The notes below the pieces were generated by a model. That model did no database searches. It worked only from the letters and a program-made list of their open reading frames with translations, and was not told the DNA's origin. A program made the position numbers and the translations under genes. Positions 24,359 to 32,540 of a stretch of 64,000 nucleotides of DNA are shown here, piece by piece (the stretch's first letter is position 1; the number at the start of each line of letters is the position of its first letter). Where the stretch lies: the NCBI GenBank assembly GCA_964587555.1, contig CAZPLR010000008.1, positions 1 through 64,000 of the forward strand, written 5' to 3'. The DNA is from JAHHTP01 sp964587555. GTDB taxonomy: Bacteria > Bacillota > Clostridia > Oscillospirales > Ruminococcaceae.

Positions 24359-27349
24359 TCAATCACGGTATTCTTCTAGCTGGAAGGACTCGAACACGTC
24401 GCCGATCTTAATATCGTTGAAGCGCTCCAGACCGATACCGCACTCATACCCCTGCATTACTTCCTTCATATCGTCCTTAAAACGTTTTAAGGAGCTGATC
24501 TTATCCTCTGTCAGCACAACGCCGTCGCGCACCAGACGGATGCTCGCGCTGCGCACCACCTTACCGGAGGTAACATAGCAGCCCGCGATCGCGCCGACGC
24601 CGCTGATTTTAAACACCTCTCTGACCTCGGCAGTACCAAGCTCCACCTCGCGGATCTTCGGCGCAAGCATACCCTTCATCGCCGCTTTCACATCGTCGAT
24701 CGCATCGTAGATGATGCGGTAAAGCCGCAGCTCGACCCCTTCTGCTGCCGCCATATCCTTCGCATTGGCATCCGGACGGACATTAAAGCCGATGATAATC
24801 GCGCCCGCCGCCTGCGCCAGCATGACGTCAGAGCGATTGATTGCGCCAACCGAGGCGTGGATAACGCTGACCTTGACCTCATCGTTGGTCAGCTTCTCCA
24901 GCGACTGCTTGACGGCCTCGGCAGAGCCTTGTACATCCGCCTTAATGATGATCGGCAGCTCCTTACGCTCGCCCGCCGCCATCTGATCGAACAGATTATC
25001 CAGCGTGACCTTATGGAAGGACTTAAACTGTTCCTCCTTCTGTTCAAAGCGGCGTTTATCGGCAAGTTCGCGCGCCAAACGCTCATCCTCGACTGCGTTG
25101 AAGGTATCGCCAGCCGCCGGAACCTCATCCAAGCCGGTGATCTCAACCGGATCGCTCGGTCCAGCCGCAGCAACATTCTGCCCGCGATCGTTGGTCATAG
25201 CGCGGATACGTCCAACGCTCGTACCCGCAATGATGCAGTCTCCGGTACGCAGCGTGCCGTTCTGCACCAGCAGCGTCGCAACTGGACCTTTCGCCTTATC
25301 GAGCCTTGCTTCGATGATGCTGCCCTTTGCAAGGCGGTTCGGATTGGCTTTCAGTTCCTCCAATTCCGCAACAATGCTGATATTTTCAAGCAGGTCATCC
25401 ACGCCCATGCCGGTGAGCGCCGAAACCGGGCAGCAGATAATATCTCCGCCCCATTCCTCCGGAACCAGCTCGTATTTGGTCAGCTCCTCTTTGACGCGTT
25501 CGGCATTTGCAGCAGGTTTATCCATTTTATTGATTGCGACGATAATTTTAACCCCCGCCGCCTTGGCGTGATTGATCGCCTCGACCGTTTGCGGCATGAT
25601 GCCGTCGTCCGCCGCAACGACCAACACAGCGATATCCGTTACCATCGCGCCGCGCGCGCGCATAGCGGTAAACGCCTCGTGTCCCGGCGTATCTAAAAAG
25701 GTCATCTGCTGTCCGGTCGGAAGCTTCACCTTATATGCACCGATATGCTGGGTTATGCCGCCGGCCTCGCCTGCGGTGACGTGCGCCTTGCGAATATAGT
25801 CTAACAACGAGGTCTTGCCATGGTCAACGTGACCCATGACCACAACGACCGGATTTCTCGGCTCGGTCATCTCGTCGCTGTCGACGCTGTCGTCAATCAA
25901 ACGCTCCTCGATTGTAACTGTCACCTCATGCTCCACCTTTGCGCCAAGCTCATCCGCGACAAGGCTTGCGGTATCGAAGTCAACGACCTCGTTCTGGGAC
26001 GCCATCACGCCAAGCAGCATCAGACGCTTAATCACATCGGCGACCGTCACCTTCAGCCGCGCAGCAAGCTCCGAAACGACGATCTCATCCGGAATCTGCA
26101 CGCGAAGCTGCTGCTTTCTCGCACGCTCAAGCGCCAAACGCTGCATCTTTTGGGATTCGGTTTCGGTCTTATTCGATTTCTGCTTCCGCTTCTGCTGCTG
26201 TGATTTCTGGTTTAATTTCTGCTTGCGCTGCATGGATTCGTTGCTGCGGGAGGCGCTGCTTCCCATCATATTCTCGTAGCGCTCGTTGTATTTATCCAGA
26301 TTGATGTCGGCGGTCTTGGTATCGACATGACGGACAACCGTTTCAGTCGGACCTTGAAGCTGCGGACGGGTTGGGATCGCCGCCTTGGTTTTCGGCGCAA
26401 CGATACGCTGCTGCGGAGCGTCCTTATCCTTATTAAACCCGCGGTTATCACGGTTGAAGGAACGATTGTCCCGATTCTCGCGATTATCGCGATTATCGCG
26501 GTTAAACCGGCTGTCGCGGCCTTGCCCCTGCGCACCGTCGCGGTTAAACCGGTTATTCTGCGCATTATCGCGATTGAAACCGCGATTTTGACCTCTGTTT
26601 TCGCCGTTATTGTTCCCCGCAAAGCCTCTATTATCACGCGACTGACGGTTATCGCGGGTATCCCTGTTTTCCCTGTGGTCGGCATTCTCTTTATTTTCTC
26701 GCTGCGGACGCTTGCCCTGCTGCCGCGCGCCGCCCTGATTCTGTCTATTGCTCTCGCCTGCCGGAGTACTGCGCCGCGGCTGACCTTCTTTATTCTGTTT
26801 TGGCGCGCTTTGCTCCGTTTCGTTTTTGCTCACGATTTCCTCTTTCCGATCCTGCGGATCCAATTTTATTTCCTTTGCCTTCTTTTCCGGCAAGACAGTG
26901 GTTTGCGCTGCTTGCGTTTTCTGCTTTTCCTTTTCTTCCCGCTGCGGGTCCTTCACGCTCGGCTGCGCCGGCTCCTTTTGCTGCGGCGCTTTCTCCTTCG
27001 CCTCAGCAGCCTGTTCGGCAGGCTTCTGCTGAGCTTTTTCCGCCGTTTTTTCTTCGGCCGGGGAAAGCTCCGCCTTTTGCCCTTCCTCCTTTTTATTCTG
27101 CGCCTTCGGCTTTGGCTCCTCCTGCGGCTTCTGTGGCTGCGGCTTGGCGGCAAAATAATCCGCTAAATCCGCGACCTCGCTTTTCATCATGTAATGCGAA
27201 ATCACAAGGTTTAATTCCGCTTCATTTAACGTATTGGAGCTTTTCTTTTCCACTCCGGTCTTTTCACGAATATATTCGGTGATCTCAGCGGAGGAAACAT
27301 GAAATTCCTTCGCAACAACGCTTACCTTCTTTTTGACTGCTTTATTCAA
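24359..27349 (-). CDS. infB: Translation initiation factor IF-2
   Basis: About 996 residues from a TTG start at 27349, chosen because AAGGGAAGG lies just upstream and NKAVKKKVSVVAKEF matches the IF2_N domain start. After IF2_N comes a long Lys/Glu/Ala/Gln/Pro-rich linker, then from about residue 185 to 330 a striking low-complexity region of NRDN, RDNRE and NRGFN units. A second IF2_N-like unit precedes the GTPase core: VMGHVDHGKTSLL (G1), DTPGHEAF (G3), NKMDKP (G4), then domains II, III and IV ending QLEEYRD. The core is normal; the Arg-Asn-Asp-rich region is unusual. Confidence 0.95.
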   Translation of the reverse strand: MNKAVKKKVSVVAKEFHVSSAEITEYIREKTGVEKKSSNTLNEAELNLVISHYMMKSEVADLADYFAAKPQPQKPQEEPKPKAQNKKEEGQKAELSPAEEKTAEKAQQKPAEQAAEAKEKAPQQKEPAQPSVKDPQREEKEKQKTQAAQTTVLPEKKAKEIKLDPQDRKEEIVSKNETEQSAPKQNKEGQPRRSTPAGESNRQNQGGARQQGKRPQRENKENADHRENRDTRDNRQSRDNRGFAGNNNGENRGQNRGFNRDNAQNNRFNRDGAQGQGRDSRFNRDNRDNRENRDNRSFNRDNRGFNKDKDAPQQRIVAPKTKAAIPTRPQLQGPTETVVRHVDTKTADINLDKYNERYENMMGSSASRSNESMQRKQKLNQKSQQQKRKQKSNKTETESQKMQRLALERARKQQLRVQIPDEIVVSELAARLKVTVADVIKRLMLLGVMASQNEVVDFDTASLVADELGAKVEHEVTVTIEERLIDDSVDSDEMTEPRNPVVVVMGHVDHGKTSLLDYIRKAHVTAGEAGGITQHIGAYKVKLPTGQQMTFLDTPGHEAFTAMRARGAMVTDIAVLVVAADDGIMPQTVEAINHAKAAGVKIIVAINKMDKPAANAERVKEELTKYELVPEEWGGDIICCPVSALTGMGVDDLLENISIVAELEELKANPNRLAKGSIIEARLDKAKGPVATLLVQNGTLRTGDCIIAGTSVGRIRAMTNDRGQNVAAAGPSDPVEITGLDEVPAAGDTFNAVEDERLARELADKRRFEQKEEQFKSFHKVTLDNLFDQMAAGERKELPIIIKADVQGSAEAVKQSLEKLTNDEVKVSVIHASVGAINRSDVMLAQAAGAIIIGFNVRPDANAKDMAAAEGVELRLYRIIYDAIDDVKAAMKGMLAPKIREVELGTAEVREVFKISGVGAIAGCYVTSGKVVRSASIRLVRDGVVLTEDKISSLKRFKDDMKEVMQGYECGIGLERFNDIKIGDVFESFQLEEYRD

Positions 27350-27380
27350 ATCGACACCTTCCCTTTCTGACACGGAAGTC

Positions 27381-27710
27381 CTAACCGATAGCGGAAACAC
27401 GGTACCGCTTCGGGTCACTCCTTAAAAAAACGCTCGCAAGCCCTGCATCCGATATAGCAAGCACGCCGCTGCGTTTTCCGATGCAATACCAAAGCTCATC
27501 CATCGTCAGCGCCGTACCGGCTACCCCGCAATCATGCTGCTCCGCTAAAAACAGCACCTCTTTGCGCGTTTTCTCGGAAATATCCGACGCGAGGATGACA
27601 AGCGCCGCCGTCCCAGCCTGCATAGCCGCCTTGCACAAGTCAAACCCAACGACCAGCTTCCCTGCACGCTTACAGAGTGTGATGCTGTTTCTCTCCTTCA
27701 TTTCATCCAT
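27381..27710 (-). CDS. ylxQ: L7Ae-family K-turn RNA-binding protein (YlxQ)
   Basis: A 109-residue protein of the L7Ae/L30e fold, in its standard place between ylxR and infB. LCKRAGKLVVGFDLCKAAM and the LVILASDISEKTRK strand-helix fit the family. Expected to bind kink-turn RNA; non-essential in Bacillus. Confidence 0.88.
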   Translation of the reverse strand: MDEMKERNSITLCKRAGKLVVGFDLCKAAMQAGTAALVILASDISEKTRKEVLFLAEQHDCGVAGTALTMDELWYCIGKRSGVLAISDAGLASVFLRSDPKRYRVSAIG

Positions 27711-27719
27711 ACTGCCACT

Positions 27720-27989
27720 TTACTGTCCCTCCCGAAGCTGTGCGTTAAGCTGTTCGTAAACGGATGCCTCCACCTGACAGGAAAACGCATGTTCAACGCC
27801 GCGCATCTTTTTTGCCTTTGCAAGACAGGACAGGTCATCGCACAAATAAGCGCCCCTGCCCGGCTTTTTGCCAATCCGGTCGATTGAAATTTCGCCCTGC
27901 GGCGAGCGCACGATTCGGATCAGCTCCTTTTTCGGCTTCATCTGTCCGCAGCCGATGCACTTGCGCAGCGGAACCCTTTTTACTGCCAT
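27720..27989 (-). CDS. rnpM: RNase P modulator RnpM (YlxR)
   Basis: An 89-residue protein with the DUF448 signature: RKCIGCGQMKPKKELIRIV then KPGRGAYLC. In Bacillus, YlxR binds RNase P RNA and modulates its activity. Operon position after nusA is standard. Confidence 0.9.
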   Translation of the reverse strand: MAVKRVPLRKCIGCGQMKPKKELIRIVRSPQGEISIDRIGKKPGRGAYLCDDLSCLAKAKKMRGVEHAFSCQVEASVYEQLNAQLREGQ

Positions 27990-28020
27990 ATCTGTAGCCT
28001 CCCTTTATGAAAGCAGCGCC

Positions 28021-29178
28021 TTATGCCTGCTCGTTTTCGGACGCCGCATCCGCCGCAGGCGCTTCCTCGCTTGCCGCCTGTTCTTCCGCTAATCTCTGCG
28101 CGGCGAGGCGTTCTTCTTCCTGTTTTAACAATGCGCGGGATTTGATATCGATCTTATATCCGGTGAGCTTCGCAGCCAATTTTGCGTTCTGGCCCTTATT
28201 GCCGATGGCAAGCGAAAGCTGTGTATCCGGAACGATCACGCGGCAGGCGCGCGTTTCCGGAGAGAGGATCTCCACGCTCTCCACCTCCGCTGGAGAAAGT
28301 GCCTGCGCGATGTATTCCTCCGGCGTTTCGCTGTAGCGGATCACGTCGATCTTCTCGCCGCGCAGCTCTTCGACGATCGCGCCAATACGCATTCCCTTCT
28401 GACCGATGCAGGAACCGACCGCGTCGATATTTGGATCGTTGCTCCAAACCGCAACCTTGGTGCGAGAGCCCGGATCGCGCGCAATCGACTTAATCTCGAC
28501 CTCGCCGTTAAAAACCTCCGGTATCTCCTTCTCCAACAGCCGCTTGACCAGCTCTTTGCTCATACGAGTAATCTTCACGCTGCAGCGGCGATCCCCCTCG
28601 ATGACCTCATGGATATAAACCTTGATATGGTCGCCGACCTTTAAGCGGTCGTTCGGAAGCTGCTCGCTGGCGTACAGCGGAAATTCATGCTTATCGATCA
28701 CCACAAAGGCGTTGAGATTCGCCGCGTCCATCCGCACGACCTCGGCGTCAACCACCTCATGCTGCTTGTTCTGATACTGGATCGCCATTTTTCGCTTAAC
28801 CGCCTCGTTGATTCCCTGATGGATCTGGTTTTTGCCGGTTCCGGCGGAAATACGCCCGATCTGCTTGGTATCCAGCTTGATGGAAAGAACGTTTCCTACC
28901 TTTGCGGTCCGATTTTTCGTCAGCGCCTCCGCAAGCGAAATTTGGGTGTGCGGGTTTGTGACCTCCTCCACAATCTCACGAAGCAGACATACCTCATATT
29001 TTTTTGCCGCAACGTCAAGCGTCACCTTTACGTTGGCAGCTTCTACATTATAATTTTTCATCACCGCCTGCACAATACCTGTTTTGATGCTTTCGATCAG
29101 CTCCTCGCCGCCGACGCCGCGCTCCTTTTCCAAGAGATCCAGCGCGTCAAAGATCTCGGTGTTATTTTTACTGCTCAT
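28021..29178 (-). CDS. nusA: Transcription termination/antitermination factor NusA
   Basis: About 385 residues: N-terminal RNA polymerase-binding domain (about 1-125), S1 domain, then two KH domains with VGSCIGQKGMRI and LAIGNKGQNAKLA as GxxG loops. An acidic Ala/Glu tail follows and no extra C-terminal repeats, as in Gram-positives. Start at MSSKNNTEIFDAL, with GAAAGGA upstream; an in-frame TTG 12 bases earlier overlaps the RBS. Confidence 0.95.
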   Translation of the reverse strand: MSSKNNTEIFDALDLLEKERGVGGEELIESIKTGIVQAVMKNYNVEAANVKVTLDVAAKKYEVCLLREIVEEVTNPHTQISLAEALTKNRTAKVGNVLSIKLDTKQIGRISAGTGKNQIHQGINEAVKRKMAIQYQNKQHEVVDAEVVRMDAANLNAFVVIDKHEFPLYASEQLPNDRLKVGDHIKVYIHEVIEGDRRCSVKITRMSKELVKRLLEKEIPEVFNGEVEIKSIARDPGSRTKVAVWSNDPNIDAVGSCIGQKGMRIGAIVEELRGEKIDVIRYSETPEEYIAQALSPAEVESVEILSPETRACRVIVPDTQLSLAIGNKGQNAKLAAKLTGYKIDIKSRALLKQEEERLAAQRLAEEQAASEEAPAADAASENEQA

Positions 29179-29230
29179 TTTGATAATCAATCCTTTCTAA
29201 TTGTCATTTTGATGAAATCTCTATCTCAAA

Positions 29231-29710
29231 TTAAAACTGGAAGTCAATTTTCACATATGCGCACTCCGCATAGGTAAAGCCGATCGCCTGCGTTTCCAAA
29301 GCGCCCGGCGGGAGGATCACAAAGCCCTTCTCGTCGCTTTCGACCAGTTCACCGGCAAAATCACGAACCCCTTCAAACGGGCGGATGAGCCGAACCAAAA
29401 CGTCCATCCCTTCGCATTTCGCAAAATGCTCCGGCTTGCGCAGCAGCCTGTCAAGCCCCGGAGAGGAAACCTCTAAATAATAGCTTTGCTCGATTGGGTC
29501 GTTTTTGTCCAGCAGATCGCTGAGCGGTCTGCTGACCGCCTCGCAGTCGGTTGTCGACACCGCCCCGTCCTCTTTGTCAATATAAACGCGCAAAAACCAG
29601 ACGGAGCCTTCCTTTTCAAAACGCACGTCCCACAAAATCAGCCCCAGCTCGTCAATGATCGGCTGCACCATCTCGGAAACAATTTCAGCGGTATTCTTTC
29701 TCTCTGCCAC
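29231..29710 (-). CDS. rimP: Ribosome maturation factor RimP
   Basis: A 159-residue 30S maturation factor. The family core is YYLEVSSPGLDRLLRKPEHF, preceded by FLRVYIDKEDGAVSTTDCE. GTG start at 29710 with AGGAAAGG upstream. First gene of the nusA-infB operon; the start codon is embedded in the 3' end of a leader ORF (29685-29816). Confidence 0.92.
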   Translation of the reverse strand: MAERKNTAEIVSEMVQPIIDELGLILWDVRFEKEGSVWFLRVYIDKEDGAVSTTDCEAVSRPLSDLLDKNDPIEQSYYLEVSSPGLDRLLRKPEHFAKCEGMDVLVRLIRPFEGVRDFAGELVESDEKGFVILPPGALETQAIGFTYAECAYVKIDFQF

Positions 29711-29816
29711 TTGTCTTAGCCTTTCCTTTCCTATTTTCTGCCAAAATGCGTCCAGCTCCCACGCCGGTCAGGACGCAAAAAAGCAAACAAAAGACTGGGT
29801 CGCCCCAGTCTTTCAT
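29685..29816 (-). CDS. Putative 43-aa leader ORF overlapping the rimP start
   Basis: After the promoter at 29840-29868, GGAGGA lies 10 bp before an ATG at 29816. The ORF begins MKDWGDPVFCLLFC, has a hydrophobic stretch VFCLLFCVLTGVGAG, a basic tail, and stops 26 bases inside rimP in another frame. It runs straight across the terminator-like hairpin at 29776-29814, so its translation would keep that hairpin open. No homologue is known to me; it could be a regulatory leader or chance. Confidence 0.45.
   Translation of the reverse strand: MKDWGDPVFCLLFCVLTGVGAGRILAENRKGKAKTSGREKEYR
29776..29814 (-). terminator. Terminator-like hairpin in the rimP-nusA-infB leader
   Basis: On the minus strand AAAGACTGGG/CCCAGTCTTT with a 4-nt loop is followed by TGTTTGCTTTTTTG. 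It starts about 20 nt after the predicted transcription start and 66 bp before rimP. No gene ends here on either strand, so an attenuator is more likely than a gene-end terminator. Confidence 0.65.
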
Positions 29817-29839
29817 CCGCCTTATATCCTCCAACTGCT

Positions 29840-29868
29840 ATTATAGCACATTCTTTTTCAAATAGCAA
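29840..29868 (-). promoter_or_regulatory. Promoter of the rimP-nusA-infB-rbfA operon
   Basis: TTGCTA (29868-29863), 17-bp spacer, TATAAT (29845-29840) on the minus strand. Confidence 0.75.
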
Positions 29869-29973
29869 TCCTATTTTTTAAATTTGGAAAAATTATATAA
29901 TTTTTATTCCTGACAATGCATGAAAAAATACGCTTTTTCGCTGCTTTATCAATACCAATTCTTCTGCTTCTTA

Positions 29974-29982
29974 TGATATAAT
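29974..29982 (+). promoter_or_regulatory. Extended -10 promoter of the terminase cassette
   Basis: TGATATAAT is an extended -10 element; no good -35 is visible 16-18 bp upstream. The start codon of the first cassette gene is about 82 bp downstream, beyond an inverted repeat. Confidence 0.55.
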
Positions 29983-29985
29983 AGA

Positions 29986-30038
29986 ATTATGAACTTATGT
30001 TTTGAATTTCTCCCCAGTTTAGAACATAATTTCATAAT
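29986..30038. repeat. 16-bp inverted repeat in the leader of the terminase cassette
   Basis: ATTATGAACTTATGTT (29986-30001) and AACATAATTTCATAAT (30023-30038) are inverted copies with one mismatch, separated by 21 nt. In RNA it would be a 15-16 bp AU-rich stem; in DNA it could be a pair of operator half-sites just after the -10 box. Confidence 0.65.
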
Positions 30039-30063
30039 CTAGAGAAAGGAAAAAATTTTTAGC

Positions 30064-30615
30064 ATGAGATCAAGCGAAAACAGCATGACAGAGAAAAAAA
30101 CAGCATTGGGTTATGGAGAAGACGGAAAGGAGGAAAAAACAGCGTTAAGCGCGAAGAAGCTGATCGACGTGTGCTGCCGTTATCTTTATCTGCGCGAGAG
30201 GTCGCGGGTTTTATTTGAGCGGATCACGCGAAGCGGCGCAAGGCTGGAAGCCAGCTTTGGAAGATCGCGCAGCGGCGGTGCGGAGCGAGCTTTAGCGGTG
30301 CTTGCCGACATCAAGGAGGAGCTGCGTCTGGCGGAGAGCCAGCTTCTTTCCCAGCAGAAGCGGCTTTGCAGGATCATCCGGCTTCATCCAAACCTGAGCG
30401 GCGAAGTAAAGCAGACGCTTTTGCTGCGGGTTGAGGAAGGCTGCGGCGTGAGAGAGATTGCAAAGCGCTGCGGGCGCTGTGATTCAGCGATTGTCAAGCG
30501 GCTGAAGAAAGGAGCGCTGATCCTCACCGGGGAAAAGGAGGAAGCGGAAAGACTTTACAATTATTGGAGTATGCTGCACCGCATGAAGGAGGGGTTGGAT
30601 GACCAAGCAGAGTAA
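30064..30615 (+). CDS. Phage-type sigma-70 region 4-like regulator
   Basis: A 183-residue basic protein with a coiled-coil region (about 40-110) and a C-terminal helix-turn-helix near 125-155 (LRVEEGCGVREIAKRCG then SAIVKRLKKG), like sigma-70 region 4. DUF1492/ArpU-type proteins of this form sit immediately before terminase genes in phages of Firmicutes and act on late transcription. RBS AGAAAGGA is rather far (about 13 nt) from the ATG. It overlaps the small terminase gene by 17 bp. Confidence 0.65.
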   Translation: MRSSENSMTEKKTALGYGEDGKEEKTALSAKKLIDVCCRYLYLRERSRVLFERITRSGARLEASFGRSRSGGAERALAVLADIKEELRLAESQLLSQQKRLCRIIRLHPNLSGEVKQTLLLRVEEGCGVREIAKRCGRCDSAIVKRLKKGALILTGEKEEAERLYNYWSMLHRMKEGLDDQAE

Positions 30616-30832
30616 GGATGCGATCCAGCGATTCTGGCAGGAGATCATCGAAGACGACGAGATGCCCATCACCAATCGCATGAAGGCAAGCGAGCTGTTG
30701 TATCATTCGCTTCAGGAGAAAAGCGTGCCGACCGCCGCGGAAAAGGAGGACGAAGCGCTGGATCTTTCTTCCCGCGTTAAAGCTGCAGCGGAGATCATCG
30801 AGCGGTATGCAAAGCGGGGGAGGCGCGAATGA
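30599..30832 (+). CDS. Terminase small subunit-like protein
   Basis: A 77-residue protein starting MTKQSKDAIQRFWQEIIEDD. The middle segment TNRMKASELLYHSLQEK resembles the helix found in P27/PBSX-like small subunits that bind the packaging site. It is shorter than usual (often 120-180). It overlaps both neighbours, the large subunit start by 4 bp, so the three genes are coupled. Confidence 0.65.
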   Translation: MTKQSKDAIQRFWQEIIEDDEMPITNRMKASELLYHSLQEKSVPTAAEKEDEALDLSSRVKAAAEIIERYAKRGRRE

Positions 30833-32355
30833 AGGAACTGCTGGAGCAGTACGAGCTGCTGCGCTGGTATGATCGGCTGCGGCAGGAAACAAACCGGAAA
30901 TTCTTCCCGCTTTACGGCTGTGAAAAGCGGTATCTGGTGTTAATGGGAGGCGGCGGATCCGGAAAATCGATCTTTGCCGGACGCAAGCTATTAGAGCGGC
31001 TGATCACCGAGCCAGGGCACCGCATTTTAGTATGTCGCAAGATCGCCAAAACGCTGCCCGAAAGCTGTATTACCCAGCTTTTACGGCAGATCCGTCAGAT
31101 CAACCTGCCGCAGTACAATACCGGGCTATTCTGCTACAATAAGACCGAGGGAAAGCTAACCTATCTCCCCAACCGAAACGAGATTATCTTCAGCGGACTG
31201 GACGACAGCGAAAAGATCAAGTCGATCTATGGTATCACCGGCATCTGGATTGAGGAAGCGACCGAACTAAGCGAGCAGGATTTCACCCAACTGGACATCC
31301 GACTGCGCGGCAAGACGAACTGGTACAAGCAGATCATTCTAACCTTCAACCCAATATCCGTCACCCACTGGCTCAAAAAGCGATTTTTCGACCGTACCGA
31401 CAAGGAAGCAAAGGTCCTTGTGACGACCTACAAGGACAACCGCTTTTTAGACAAGGCGCAGAAAAAGGTGTTGGAAAGCTTTTCACAGACCGATCCGTAT
31501 TTCTATGCAGTCTACTGCCTAGGGCAATGGGGCGCGACCGGAAAGACGGTCTTTGACGCGGCAGCGATCACCGCAAGACTCCGCTCCCTGCCAAGTCCCT
31601 ATGCCGTAGGCGATTTTACAGTGGAATACAACGCGCTGACCGTGGAAAAATATGCGTTCACTCCATGCAAAAACGGCATGACGGTCATCTTTGAGCCACC
31701 GTGTCCCACGCTTTCCTACTGCATCGGCTGCGACACCGCGGGCAGCGGTGCAGACCACTTCACCGCACAGGTATTAGAGATTTCCACCGGACGGCAGGCA
31801 GCGGTATTTTGGGGGAAGCTGGAGGAGGACGAGTACGCAAGGCAGCTATATGCGCTTGGACGGTATTACAGAAACGCGCTGATCGCCATAGAGGTCAACT
31901 ACTCGACCTATCCGGCGAAGGAGCTGCTGCGCTTGGGCTACACGCACCAATATCTGCGCAGCAGCGGCGACAGCGCCAGCGGCAAGCCGACTGACAAACT
32001 GGGCTTTGTGACCAACGCCCTGACCCGCCCGCAGATCATCGGGAACCTCATCCGCGTAATGCGCGGCAGCATAGAGTTGATCTCGCACAAGCAGACGCTT
32101 GAGGAGATGTTATCGTTTATCCGCACCGCAAGCGGACGCGCCGAAGCCGCCGCCGGCGCGCACGACGATCTTGTCATGGCGCTGGCAATTTCCTACCATG
32201 TGCGGGAATTATATCTCACGCAGACGCTTTGCACACCGAAGGAGCCGGACGATCTTACCGGCTGGAGCGAGGACCGCATGGAGGATTACGAAAACGCTGC
32301 GCCCGCCGAACGGCAAAGGCTGCTGAACCAGCGCCTGAAAGAAGAACTGCTGTAA
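30829..32355 (+). CDS. Phage terminase large subunit (PBSX type)
   Basis: A 508-residue packaging motor. Walker A GGGGSGKS (about 43-50), Walker B IWIEEA, and the coupling motif LTFNP after the ATPase core; the RNase H-like nuclease follows with IGCDTAGSGADHF, AIEVNYS and AHDDLVMAL carrying the acidic metal residues. All key residues look intact. Normally portal, protease and capsid genes follow; here only a terminator (32482-32521) and the purine operon follow. An orphan, possibly domesticated, terminase. Confidence 0.9.
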   Translation: MKELLEQYELLRWYDRLRQETNRKFFPLYGCEKRYLVLMGGGGSGKSIFAGRKLLERLITEPGHRILVCRKIAKTLPESCITQLLRQIRQINLPQYNTGLFCYNKTEGKLTYLPNRNEIIFSGLDDSEKIKSIYGITGIWIEEATELSEQDFTQLDIRLRGKTNWYKQIILTFNPISVTHWLKKRFFDRTDKEAKVLVTTYKDNRFLDKAQKKVLESFSQTDPYFYAVYCLGQWGATGKTVFDAAAITARLRSLPSPYAVGDFTVEYNALTVEKYAFTPCKNGMTVIFEPPCPTLSYCIGCDTAGSGADHFTAQVLEISTGRQAAVFWGKLEEDEYARQLYALGRYYRNALIAIEVNYSTYPAKELLRLGYTHQYLRSSGDSASGKPTDKLGFVTNALTRPQIIGNLIRVMRGSIELISHKQTLEEMLSFIRTASGRAEAAAGAHDDLVMALAISYHVRELYLTQTLCTPKEPDDLTGWSEDRMEDYENAAPAERQRLLNQRLKEELL

Positions 32356-32425
32356 GATGAAAAATCGATAAAAGGGAAAGCTCTTATCGGCATTTGATTC
32401 CCGATATCAGATAGCTGCCGACGGC

Positions 32426-32451
32426 AGCGGCAGGCGCAAGCGCTTGCCGCT
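32426..32451. repeat. GC-rich hairpin downstream of the terminase gene
   Basis: AGCGGCAGGCGCAAG and CGCTTGCCGCT form a strong stem in the 126-bp non-coding stretch between the terminase stop and the terminator. It could be an mRNA 3'-end structure or a scar of lost phage DNA. Confidence 0.4.
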
Positions 32452-32481
32452 CTGGCAATCCTTGGGCCGCGGTTATATCAC

Positions 32482-32521
32482 AAAAAGGCGGGGAAGCACA
32501 TCTGCTTCCCTGCCCTTTTGT
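32482..32521. terminator. Bidirectional terminator between the terminase cassette and the purine operon
   Basis: Stem AAAGGCGGGGAAGCA/TGCTTCCCTGCCCTTT with a 4-nt loop and T runs on both sides. Confidence 0.85.
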
Positions 32522-32540
32522 TTCCCAATAAATTTTAGGC

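Noticed and set aside
26420..26690. Short repeated units that look like a tandem repeat or CRISPR-like array
   Set aside because: They are imperfect, irregular in spacing and encode the NRDN-rich segment of IF-2 in frame.
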